Source of the DNA: Clostridia bacterium
GTDB taxonomy: Bacteria; Bacillota; Clostridia; Christensenellales; Aristaeellaceae
Length of the DNA stretch: 19,592 nucleotides
NCBI GenBank assembly: GCA_900759005.1
Contig: CAAEUQ010000081.1
Location: 1-19,592 of the forward strand
Direction of reading: 5' to 3'
Shown here: positions 6,495 to 14,909 of the stretch, in pieces
How the letters are laid out: every line of letters starts with the position of its first letter
How positions within the stretch are numbered: position 1 is the first letter of the stretch
Made by a program: the position numbers and the translations under genes
The notes under the pieces: model-generated
What the model was told of the DNA's origin: nothing
Seen by the model: only the letters and a program-made list of their open reading frames with translations
The model's database searches: none

Positions 6495-7370
6495 ATGCGC
6501 GGAAAACGGCTGTTTTATCTTGCCTGCCTTGCATTCGCGGCGGCGCTGCGGCTGCTTCCGGCATTCGCGGAATGGACGCTCAAATATATTCAGCTGCCGC
6601 TCACGCGCGCGATTGCCTGCCTGACGAGTCGCGTTCCCATTCCATTCTGGCTGATTCTCGCGCTGCTCTGCGCGCTTCTGCTGATTGGCAAAAGGACGGG
6701 CGTTCTCGCAATTCTGCTCGCCGCATATCTGCTTTTGCGCTTTCCCGCCGTCTGCGCGCCGAAAGCGGAAATCCAAACCGCGCTCGTCGAAGCGATCGAC
6801 GCGCTGTGCGAAAATCTGATCGATGCGCTGAACGCTTCTCCCCTCGCCTTTCCCGACCAGGAATCGGCGCTTCAGCTTGCCTCTGGCGCCGTTTCCGATT
6901 ACACGGGCGAATCGATCGGCAATCATGCGGTCAAGCCTGCACCTGCGAAAATCATGAACCGGCTGCGCCTCGCGGGGATTTACGTGCCGTTTACCGCGGA
7001 AGCGCTGGTGAATCCCGATCTGCCGGTTGAAGCGCTGCCTTTTACGGCGATTCACGAGTTGACCCACCGGCTCGGCATTGCCGACGAAGCGCAGGCGAAT
7101 CTCCTCGCATTCAAAATCAGCGTTTCCTCCGAAGGCGCGCTCGCCGATTCCGCGCGGCTGTGGACGCTGCGATACGCGATGGCGCGAATGCGCGAATGCG
7201 ACGCGTCGCTGTGGAAAAATCGTATTCGCCAGATGCAGCCGGAGACGCGCGCCGCGTTTGATCGAATGGGTGGAAGCGCCGCCTTGAACGACGATCGCTA
7301 TTCGCGCGTCATCGACTTGCTTTTTTCCCCCGAATGCGATACAATACAGCCGAGGGAGGGAGCGAAATGA
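6495..7370 (+). CDS. DUF3810-family membrane protein, metalloprotease-like
   Basis: A 291-residue membrane protein with hydrophobic segments near residues 7-25, 51-65 and 68-84, followed by a soluble domain. The soluble part holds HELTH at 187-191, a zincin HExxH motif, followed by GIADEAQANL; Glu198 is the likely third zinc ligand. This arrangement (three N-terminal membrane helices, FTAIHELTHRLGIADEAQAN) matches DUF3810, whose substrate is not known to me. The ATG has AAGGAGG ten bases upstream. Its stop codon overlaps the next start as ATGA, so it leads an operon that goes on to the two-component system. Peptidase activity is inferred from the motif only. Confidence 0.85.
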   Translation: MRGKRLFYLACLAFAAALRLLPAFAEWTLKYIQLPLTRAIACLTSRVPIPFWLILALLCALLLIGKRTGVLAILLAAYLLLRFPAVCAPKAEIQTALVEAIDALCENLIDALNASPLAFPDQESALQLASGAVSDYTGESIGNHAVKPAPAKIMNRLRLAGIYVPFTAEALVNPDLPVEALPFTAIHELTHRLGIADEAQANLLAFKISVSSEGALADSARLWTLRYAMARMRECDASLWKNRIRQMQPETRAAFDRMGGSAALNDDRYSRVIDLLFSPECDTIQPREGAK

Positions 7371-7639
7371 ACGAGCATTACAAATACTTCTGCAATCGAG
7401 AATGCGAATATTTCCCCTGTCACAAAACGGAAAACAGTGATGATTTCAACTGCCTGTTCTGCTATTGCCCGCTGTACGCGCTGGGCGACAGATGCGGTGG
7501 AAATTTCCGGTATATTCAGGGCGGAATCAAGGATTGTTCCGGCTGCCTGTTCCCCCATAAACGTGAAAACTACGATAAAATCAACGCGCGCTACGGCGAG
7601 ATCATACAACTCGCAAAAAAGCGCGATGAAGGAGAATAA
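7367..7639 (+). CDS. Small cysteine-rich metal-binding protein (PF04071-like)
   Basis: A 90-residue protein with nine cysteines, at 9, 13, 18, 29, 32, 34, 43, 57 and 60, and His64. The order FCNRECEYFPCHK, FNCLFCYCPLYALGDRCGG, GIKDCSGCLFPH is that of the 'cysteine-rich small domain' family, which binds metal or possibly an iron-sulphur cluster and is common in anaerobes; in some genomes it occurs near cobalamin genes, though none are seen here. The start at 7367 is chosen because GGAGGG lies just upstream and the ATGA overlap couples it to the preceding gene; the longer frame from 7334 would add 11 residues inside that gene. No signal peptide, so cytoplasmic. Confidence 0.85.
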   Translation: MNEHYKYFCNRECEYFPCHKTENSDDFNCLFCYCPLYALGDRCGGNFRYIQGGIKDCSGCLFPHKRENYDKINARYGEIIQLAKKRDEGE

Positions 7640-7640
7640 A

Positions 7641-8003
7641 ATGGACGGCTTTAACTTCTTTGAGTCTTCGTTTCCGGTGCTGTTTGAAATCGCGTTCTTC
7701 GGCATTCTCGCGGTGTTCGTCGTGGTCGTGATTCGCGGACTTTTACAATGGAACAAAAACAACCATTCGCCGAAGCTGAGCGTCGCCGCGCGCGTGGTTT
7801 CGAAGCGCGAAGACGTATCGCATCACACGTCTGACGACCATATGCACACCACCTATACCCATTACTACGCGACCTTCGAGGTCGAAAGCGGCGATCGAAT
7901 GGAATTTGAGCTGCGCGGGAACGAATATGGACTGCTCGCCGAGGGCGACCTGGGCAAGCTCACATTTCAGGGCACGCGCTATCTCTCGTTCGAGCGCGGC
8001 TGA
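7641..8003 (+). CDS. DUF2500-family membrane protein
   Basis: A 120-residue protein with one hydrophobic helix at about 13-33 and a short linker (QWNKNNHSPKL), then a beta-rich domain. The family marks are a His-rich stretch (His61, 62, 67, 69 and 74, within DVSHHTSDDHMHTTYTHYY) and the ending FEVESGDRMEFEL...YGLLAEGDLGKLTFQGTRYL. Function of the family is unknown. The His cluster could bind metal. The start at 7641 is one base after the previous stop and has GAAGGAGA upstream within the preceding gene. It is followed 9 bp later by the response regulator. Confidence 0.88.
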   Translation: MDGFNFFESSFPVLFEIAFFGILAVFVVVVIRGLLQWNKNNHSPKLSVAARVVSKREDVSHHTSDDHMHTTYTHYYATFEVESGDRMEFELRGNEYGLLAEGDLGKLTFQGTRYLSFERG

Positions 8004-8012
8004 GGTAACGAT

Positions 8013-8678
8013 ATGAATCGCATTCTGCTGGTTGAAGACGATCCCGGCATCGTAAAATCGCTGACGGAATTTCTAAACGCCGAGGGCTTTCAGGTCGCAA
8101 GCGCGTCCGGACAGACCGCGGCGATTCAGCTGTTCGATCGCGAGCCGTTCGATCTGGTGCTTTTGGACGTTTCGCTTTCCGAGGGCAACGGCTTTGCGAC
8201 CTGTGCAAGCCTGAAGAGCCGCTCGACCGTGCCCGTGATCTTTTTAACCGCGTCCGGCGATGAGGGCAGCACGGTCGCAGGGCTCGATATCGGCGCGGAC
8301 GATTACATCGCAAAACCCTTCCGCCCGCGCGAGCTGGTTTCGCGCATTCGCAATTCGCTGCGCCGCAGCGGAAATCGCAGCATCGTCCGCCTCGGGAACG
8401 TAACCGTGGATACCGACAAGGGCGTCGTTTCCAAAAACGGCGCGGAGATCGCGCTTTCCGCGCTGGAATACAAGATTTTGCTCACATTCATCGCCAACCG
8501 CGGGCGAATGCTGTCGCGCGCGTATCTGCTCGACGAGGTCTGGGACATGGCAGGCGATTTCGTAAACGACAACACGCTCACCGTCTATATCAAGCGCCTG
8601 CGCGAAAAGATCGAGAACGATCCCGGCAATCCCGAAATCATCAAAACGATCCGCGGCATGGGCTACAGGGTGGATTGA
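8013..8678 (+). CDS. OmpR/PhoB-family response regulator
   Basis: A 221-residue transcription factor controlled by phosphorylation. The receiver domain (about 1-115) has the acidic pair EDD at 8-10, phospho-acceptor Asp52 (LVLLDVSL), Thr79 (FLTAS) and Lys101 (AKPF). The C-terminal winged helix (about 125-221) ends in the usual KTIRGMGYRVD and has the recognition helix region NTLTVYIKRLREKI. It is followed one base later by its histidine kinase and lies directly upstream of an ABC transporter operon, the layout of bacitracin/lantibiotic-type sensing units. The tandem GTCAC boxes at 9820-9835 are candidate targets. Confidence 0.95.
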   Translation: MNRILLVEDDPGIVKSLTEFLNAEGFQVASASGQTAAIQLFDREPFDLVLLDVSLSEGNGFATCASLKSRSTVPVIFLTASGDEGSTVAGLDIGADDYIAKPFRPRELVSRIRNSLRRSGNRSIVRLGNVTVDTDKGVVSKNGAEIALSALEYKILLTFIANRGRMLSRAYLLDEVWDMAGDFVNDNTLTVYIKRLREKIENDPGNPEIIKTIRGMGYRVD

Positions 8679-8679
8679 A

Positions 8680-9687
8680 ATGCGCTTTTATCGAAATCCG
8701 GAGGTTCGAAAGCAGCTGCTCGCGCACGTGCTGGTCGCGCTGATCGCGGCGCTTGCGGCATGGAAAATCTCCGGCACGCAGGCAATGCTGATCGTGCTGC
8801 TCTCCGCCGCCGCATTTACCCTTTTGCATCTGTATTCCACGCGCCGCCGCTATCGCGCGATCGCCGAATTGAGCGATTCGATCGACCGCGTGCTGCACGA
8901 TTCGGAAATCAACCTGATCGCTTTGAGCAGCGAAGGCGAATTGTCCATCCTGCGCGCAGAAATTCAGAAAATGGTTGTTCGGCTGCGCCAGACCGCGAGC
9001 GCGCTTCAGTCGGACAAGACGCAGCTTTCCGACGCAATTGCCGACATTTCCCATCAGCTGCGCACGCCGCTGACGAGCATGAATCTAACCGTTTCTCTGC
9101 TCCGGCGTGAGGACGTTTCCGACGCACGGCGCATCGAACTCGCACGCGAGCTGCAAAAATCGCTGCGCCGCATCGACTGGCTGATCGAAACGCTCCTGAA
9201 GCTTTCGCGCATCGACGCGGGCACGGCGAAATTTGAATCCGATTGCGTTTCCGTAAAAACGCTGATCGACCGCGCACTCGAACCGTTAAGAATTTCAATG
9301 GAGCTGCGCGGTCTGGAAGCGGAGGTTTCCACGGGCGGCGAAGCGTTCACCGGTGATCTTTCATGGAGCGTTGAAGCGCTGGGAAACATCGTCAAAAACT
9401 GCGTCGAGCACACGCCGGCAGGCGGCAAAATCAGAATTTCCGCGCGCGAAACGCCGATTTTTACCGAAATTCAGGTTTCGGATACCGGCTCGGGCTTTGA
9501 AAAGGACGACATTCCCCACCTGTTCGAGCGATTTTATCGCGGTCAGAACGCCTCGGAGGGCAGCGTCGGCATCGGGCTCGCGCTCGCGCGTGAAATCATC
9601 GCCCGCCAGAACGGCGCCATTCAGGCGCAAAACCGCCGAGAGGGCGGCGCGCAATTCACCATCCGGTTCTATAAGGAAATTGTATAA
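8680..9687 (+). CDS. Sensor histidine kinase without extracellular sensor domain
   Basis: The 335-residue kinase has two membrane helices (about 12-29 and 35-51) joined by only about six residues, so there is no room for an extracellular ligand-binding domain; this is the intramembrane-sensing layout of BceS-type kinases, which respond to a partner ABC transporter or to membrane stress. A coiled linker follows (about 60-115), then the H-box ISHQLRTPLTSM with phospho-acceptor His125, N-box ALGNIVKNCVEHTPAGGK (Asn240), DTGSGF (G1 box, 268-273), LFERFYRG (F box) and GSVGIGLALA (G2 box). It starts one base after the response regulator stop, suggesting translational coupling. The family link to BceS is by layout, not by a sequence search. 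Confidence 0.93.
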   Translation: MRFYRNPEVRKQLLAHVLVALIAALAAWKISGTQAMLIVLLSAAAFTLLHLYSTRRRYRAIAELSDSIDRVLHDSEINLIALSSEGELSILRAEIQKMVVRLRQTASALQSDKTQLSDAIADISHQLRTPLTSMNLTVSLLRREDVSDARRIELARELQKSLRRIDWLIETLLKLSRIDAGTAKFESDCVSVKTLIDRALEPLRISMELRGLEAEVSTGGEAFTGDLSWSVEALGNIVKNCVEHTPAGGKIRISARETPIFTEIQVSDTGSGFEKDDIPHLFERFYRGQNASEGSVGIGLALAREIIARQNGAIQAQNRREGGAQFTIRFYKEIV

Positions 9688-9690
9688 AGT

Positions 9691-9725
9691 AAACCCGTAT
9701 GCAAACGATATTCGCATACGGGTTT
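9691..9725 (+). terminator. 12-bp perfect inverted repeat after the histidine kinase
   Basis: AAACCCGTATGC (9691-9702) and GCATACGGGTTT (9714-9725) around an 11-base loop, three bases after the kinase stop. The right arm ends in TTT but no long T-run follows (GATTTACG). It probably ends the kinase operon and separates it from the ABC promoter. Confidence 0.6.
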
Positions 9726-9763
9726 GATTTACGTATAAAAAGCATATCTGCTCCCGCCGGAAT

Positions 9764-9792
9764 TTGACTTCCCCGGCGCGCGACGGTATAAT
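9764..9792 (+). promoter_or_regulatory. Distal sigma-A promoter of the ABC transporter operon
   Basis: TTGACT (9764-9769), 17-bp spacer, TATAAT (9787-9792). Transcription would start near 9799 and give an 80-base leader that contains the GTCAC boxes. Confidence 0.75.
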
Positions 9793-9796
9793 CGTA

Positions 9797-9851
9797 TGTG
9801 ACAAAATGCTTATCGCGCTGTCACCGAAGCGTCACTTTGATCCGGTATACT
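9797..9851 (+). promoter_or_regulatory. Candidate response-regulator operator and proximal promoter
   Basis: GTCAC occurs at 9820-9824 and again at 9831-9835, an 11-bp (one helical turn) direct repeat. An inverted copy, TGTGACA, is at 9797-9803. A second -10 element, TATACT, is at 9846-9851, with no recognisable -35 at the right distance (ACCGAA); the tandem boxes cover that place instead. OmpR-family regulators usually bind tandem half-sites just upstream of such -35-less promoters. Assignment to the neighbouring regulator is inferred. Confidence 0.5.
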
Positions 9852-9882
9852 CTTTGGTGAGTGAAAGAAAAGGAGAATCCTT

Positions 9883-10571
<689 letters not shown>

Positions 10572-10572
<1 letters not shown>

Positions 10573-13235
10573 TGAACATTTTCCATTGTTTAACGCGCCG
10601 CGCGCTCGTGAAAAACCGCACGCGCACGCTGGTTACCATCATTGGCATCACGCTTTCCATGGCGCTGTTTACCGCGGTCATTCAGGGCGCGCACAGCGGT
10701 CTGGATTATCTGGCGCGCAACGAAATCGCATCGGCGGGCGCGTACCACGGCTTTTACCCGTCCCTTACGGATTCCGAGCTCAGCGCGCTTGAGTCCGACG
10801 GCGAAGTCAGGGAAGTTGCCGAATGGCGCACCGTCGGCTGGGCGAATATCGGCAGCGAGAATGAAGATAAGCCGTATTTGCTGGTAAAATCCATGGGCGA
10901 TTCGTTTACCGATCTCGTTTCCGTGCGCGTGCTCTCCGGAAGGCTGCCGGAGAACGCCGGCGAAATCGCGCTGCCCGCGCATCTTGCGAATAACGGAGGC
11001 GTCGTCATCCCGCTGGGCGAAACGATTTCGCTCGATCTGGGCGCGCGCGTTTCCGAAAGCGGCGAAGCGCTTCCCGAGCGCAGCGAATACGCATCCGGCG
11101 AACGTCTTCAGAACACGTCCGCAAAGAAATATACCGTCGTCGGCTTTTACGCGCGGCTCGATTCCGCGCTCGAAGCCATTGCCTGCCCCGGCTATGTGGC
11201 GCTGACGAAGGGCGAAGCGTCCGGCGCGCCCGGCGCGGCGTTTACCGTAAAGCATCCGGCGCGCTTCTATTCCTTTATGGCGGAAAACGCGGTCGCGGAG
11301 GGCTGGGTCGCGCATCGCGAGCTGCTGTTGTATTCCGGATCGGCGGCGCACAGCAGCATAAAGATGATGATGTACGGCTTCGCGGGCATTCTGGTCTTCC
11401 TGATCGCATTCGGCTCGATTTCACTGATCTACAATTCGTTCGCGATTTCCGTAAGCGAACGCACGCGGCAGTTCGGCATTCTGAAATCCGTCGGCGCAAC
11501 GCGCAAACAGATTCGCGAAAGCGTCCGATATGAAGCGCTGATTCTCTGCGCGATTGCGATCCCGCTGGGCACGCTGATCGGGTGCCTTGGCATCGGCGTC
11601 ACGCTGTATTGCCTGCGCGATTCATTCTCATTCCTCGATGCGCGCGGCACGGGCGTTCAGATGCGGCTTTCGATCGCGCCTTCGGGCATTCTAGTCGCCG
11701 CGGCAGCCTGCCTGCTGACCACGCTGATCTCCGCGCGCATTCCGGCGCGGCGCGCAATTGCCGTCTCCCCCATCGAATCCATTCGCCAAACGGACGACGT
11801 GAAAATCCGCTCGCGCGACGTTCGCGTAAGTCCCCTTTCAAAGCTGTTCGGCTTTGAAGGACTGCTGGCAGCGAAGAATTTCGGGCGCAATCGCAGAAGA
11901 TATCGCTCGACGGTATTTTCGCTGTTTCTGAGCGTGACGCTGTTCATTTCCGCAAGCGCGTTCAGTTCGTATCTGACCGACGTCGCTGGCGGCCTCGGCA
12001 CGCAGATGGCGAACGATATACAGTATCACGTTTTCGGCGACGCGGCGGAGCGGCTCGACGGCGAGGCGACGCTTCAGATGCTGAAAAAGGCGCGCGGCGT
12101 AACCGACGGCGTTTACTACCATTACGTTCCCGCAACGCTGCTTGCTGACGCGAATCTTTACGCCGATTCGATGCTGCGCGTTTACGATATCGACGCGGAA
12201 ACCGCCTCAGCTTACGGCGTCGGCGCAACCGCCTATTTCATCGATGAAGACGCGTTCCGCGCGCTGTGCGAGGCGAATGCACTGGATGCGGACGCGTATC
12301 TGAACGCCGAAACGCCGGTCGCAATCGCGTTCAACCATCCCTCGACCATCATGGAGAGCGGAAATTCCAAGAAGCTCGTCGATTACGACGTGTTCAAATC
12401 CAGCGCTCTTCCGATAACGGTCACGCGCCGCGAATGGGTTGAGCTGCCCGATTATTATCAGACCGGCGAGGTTGAAGGCGAAAACGGCGAGATCCTCTAT
12501 CGCTACGAGACCGCGAACGGCAGCGATGTAAAGCTCCTCACCCGCGACGAAGCCTTCCGCAATACGCCCATGGTGATCGGCGCGCTGATTTCCGAAGCGC
12601 CCTATTTTGTCGGCGATCCCTCGTCCGTCGCGCTGATTTACCCTATGAGCATGGAAAACGCCGTAAATATCGCAAGCGAGCCGAGCACATGGTTCAAATT
12701 CACAACCGATTCGCACGCGGAAACCTATTCGGATATGCAGACGATGCTCACGGAATCGGGCCTGCCGACCGCATCCCTGTACGACCGCATGGAGGAAAAC
12801 GAAGCGGGACTGCGCCTGATCACGGTGATCAACGTATTCTCGCTGGGATTCATCATTCTGATCTCGCTGATCGCGATGACGAACGTATTCAACACCATTT
12901 CGACCTCCATCGCGCTGCGCCGCCGCGAATTCGCAATGCTGAAATCCGTGGGGCTCACCCACCGCGGCTTCGATCGAATGATGAATTATGAATGCCTGAT
13001 TTACGGCGTGCGCAGTCTGCTGTTCGGCGTTCCGGCAGGCATTCTGATGTCGTATGCGATTTACAACATCGCCAACATCGGCTATGCGTCCGCGCGTGGA
13101 TTCTATATGCCCTGGCACAGCGTCGCAATCGGCATAGGCAGCGTGTTCGTCGTCGTGTTCGCGACCATGCTGTATTCCACCCATCGCATCCGCCGCGACA
13201 ACCCGATCGACGCATTGAAAAATGAAAACCTGTAA
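10572..13235 (+). CDS. FtsX-like ABC transporter permease with two large extracellular domains
   Basis: An 887-residue permease with eight predicted membrane helices, at about 18-38, 262-287, 322-347, 368-390, 447-467, 750-776, 808-832 and 848-870. The first FtsX domain (about 260-400) has the sequence SERTRQFGILKSVGATRKQIRES, the second (about 748-880) has LRRREFAMLKSVGLTHRGFDR; both are the coupling-helix regions that meet the ATPase. Two extracellular domains of about 220 residues (39-260) and 280 residues (468-748) lie between. BceB-type permeases are smaller (about 650 residues) with a single large extracellular loop, so this is a different branch. It could export or pull a peptide, lipid or lipoprotein from the membrane; substrate unknown. 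One-base overlap with the ATPase gene. Confidence 0.93.
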
Positions 13236-13250
13236 AAAACGCATAGCAAA

Positions 13251-13274
13251 GCCCTCCGGCAAAAACCGGAGGGC
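13251..13274. terminator. Hairpin between convergent genes, probable bidirectional terminator
   Basis: GCCCTCCGG (13251-13259) pairs perfectly with CCGGAGGGC (13266-13274) around CAAAAA. It sits 15 bp past the permease stop and 6 bp past the stop of the minus-strand kinase. No long T-run follows at once on either strand; on minus a run of six T comes about 11 bases later. Confidence 0.65.
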
Positions 13275-13280
13275 AAATTC

Positions 13281-13895
13281 TTATTCGATCTCGCCCTTCA
13301 AGTATTCCGCAAGTGCGGCGGCGGTCTTTTTGATGTTTCTGCCGGAGGTATTCAGCATCAGATCGTAATGCCCGCGCGCGCCCCATTTCTGATCGCTGAA
13401 ATAGGAATAATACTGCGCGCGGCTGCGATCGAGCGCAGCCATCTGCTTTTTCATCTCGCGCTCGGTCAGCGTTTCGTCCGCCGGCTGGCGCTCCATGCAG
13501 CGCTTGAGCTTGCTCGCCTCGTCCGCGTATACGAAAATGCGGAAGGGATTTTTCTCCTTCAGAATGTAATCCGCGCAGCGGCCGACGATGATGCAGTCCG
13601 ATTTCTCCGAAAGCTCCCTGAGCAGCCGGTGCTGCTCGGAGAATACCTCGATGCTCGGCTGCAGCGCCGGATCCGGCAGCACGCAGAAGCTACGCCCGAC
13701 GTGAATCGGAAACGACGCAAACGGGCGGCTCTCGCTCACCCAGCGAACGTATTCCTCTGAAAGCTTCGTGCGCTTCGCAATCTCAGTCACGATTTCCTGA
13801 TCATAATACGCAAACCGAAGTATTTCGGAAAGTCTCCTGCCCAGCTCGCGCCCGCCGCTTCCGAATTCTCTGCCGATGGTAATAATCTTATGCAT
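13281..13895 (-). CDS. Cytidylate-kinase-like protein
   Basis: A 204-residue P-loop protein of the cytidylate-kinase-like family (PF13189 type), common in Clostridia. The nucleotide-binding loop is GREFGSGGRELG (8-19), followed by AYYDQEIV, a substrate-side acidic patch; then SDCIIVGRCADYIL, FRIFVYAD and the lid region with ERQPADETLTEREM; KWGARGHYDLMLNTS closes the fold. The actual substrate is uncertain, since the family is distinct from the essential Cmk. The start is placed at 13895 because AAAGGAG lies seven bases upstream of this ATG; the frame stays open 15 codons further but without a ribosome binding site, and would run over the -10 element. It follows the AEC transporter gene on the same strand. 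Confidence 0.88.
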   Translation of the reverse strand: MHKIITIGREFGSGGRELGRRLSEILRFAYYDQEIVTEIAKRTKLSEEYVRWVSESRPFASFPIHVGRSFCVLPDPALQPSIEVFSEQHRLLRELSEKSDCIIVGRCADYILKEKNPFRIFVYADEASKLKRCMERQPADETLTEREMKKQMAALDRSRAQYYSYFSDQKWGARGHYDLMLNTSGRNIKKTAAALAEYLKGEIE

Positions 13896-13928
13896 AAGAA
13901 CGCTCCTTTCAAAAAGCCTCCTAACCAC

Positions 13929-13937
13929 ATTATACCA
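13929..13937 (-). promoter_or_regulatory. Extended -10 promoter of the cytidylate-kinase-like gene
   Basis: On the minus strand TGGTATAAT (TG-N-TATAAT, complement of 13929-13937), with no good -35 (GGATTT at 17 bp). The extended -10 can replace the -35. It lies between this gene and the AEC transporter, so the gene may be transcribed separately. Confidence 0.6.
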
Positions 13938-13967
13938 CACCCGTCCGGCAAAAATCCAGCGTTATTT

Positions 13968-14891
13968 TCAAATAATCAGAAGCATCAGCGGAATCGTAAT
14001 CACGCTCAGAAGCGTGCTCAGCAATACGACGTTCGCCGCGGTATCCTGACCGGAGCCGAGGATTTCGGAAAAAGACAATACGACGTCCCCCACCGGCACG
14101 CAGCTGATGATATACAGCGCCAGCCGGTGATCGGCTTCCATCGGAATCAGCGAGCAGATCGCATACATAATCAGCGGCAGCACGATCAGCTTCACGCCCA
14201 CCGCGACATACTGCCGCGCGCTGGTCAGCATGGGCTTCAGCGGAATCGCCGCAAGGCGCATTCCCAGAATCAGCATACACAGCACCGTGCTCATTTTCGA
14301 AAGCATCACGATGAACGTGCTCAGCTGCCCCGTGATTTTCACTTTCCCGAAGAACAGGATCATTGAAAAGGCAAACGCGAGCGCCGTCGGATTGACCAGC
14401 ACCTTCTTCAAACGAACGTATTTCCGGTCGCGCGTAATGATCGCCGAACCGACCGTCCACATCAAAAGGTTCATCGCAATGAAGAACGCCGACGCAAACG
14501 CGACCGCCTCCGGATATTCCGGCAGCAGCGCCTCGAGCAGCGGAATGCCCATGAATCCCGTGTTTCCAAACGCCGTCGCCGCCGTGCAGATGCGCACGCG
14601 CGGGTCGGACTGCTTTTTGCGCGTAATCAGATAGACGATCGCGAGCATACCGCTCATCACGACCGCGGCGATTGCGAACGTGAGCGCAAGCTTCTTCAGC
14701 ATCTCGCCCGTAAACGTGACGCGCTGAATCGCGTCCAGAATCTGAAACGGCGCGCACAGGAACAGAAGCACCACCGCAAACGACGCGATGTTCTCCGTTC
14801 CAATCTTCTTGGTTTTGACAAAAATGAAGCCCGGCACCGCGTAAAGCAGCATCATGCCGACCGTGGTCAGCGCAACGGTAAATGTGGTCAT
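13968..14891 (-). CDS. AEC (auxin efflux carrier) family transporter
   Basis: A 307-residue polytopic membrane protein; nearly the whole length is hydrophobic, with eight to ten helices. The inner repeat mark TAFGNTGFMGIPLLEALL (about residues 105-122) and the C-terminal PVGDVVLSFSEILGSGQDTAANVVLLSTLLSVITIPL are characteristic of the AEC/bile-acid-transporter-like fold. Bacterial members carry small carboxylates such as malate or malonate; the substrate here cannot be read from the sequence. AAGGATG lies about 8-14 bases upstream of the ATG, and the ABC-F gene ends 18 bp before it, so the two are probably co-transcribed. Confidence 0.92.
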   Translation of the reverse strand: MTTFTVALTTVGMMLLYAVPGFIFVKTKKIGTENIASFAVVLLFLCAPFQILDAIQRVTFTGEMLKKLALTFAIAAVVMSGMLAIVYLITRKKQSDPRVRICTAATAFGNTGFMGIPLLEALLPEYPEAVAFASAFFIAMNLLMWTVGSAIITRDRKYVRLKKVLVNPTALAFAFSMILFFGKVKITGQLSTFIVMLSKMSTVLCMLILGMRLAAIPLKPMLTSARQYVAVGVKLIVLPLIMYAICSLIPMEADHRLALYIISCVPVGDVVLSFSEILGSGQDTAANVVLLSTLLSVITIPLMLLII

Positions 14892-14909
14892 TTTCTTTTC
14901 ATCCTTCGT

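Noticed and set aside
12207..13262. A 351-codon minus-strand frame opposite the permease
   Set aside because: Composition (His, Arg, Gln, Asp rich) is that of an antisense shadow; the permease reading has membrane helices and FtsX motifs throughout.
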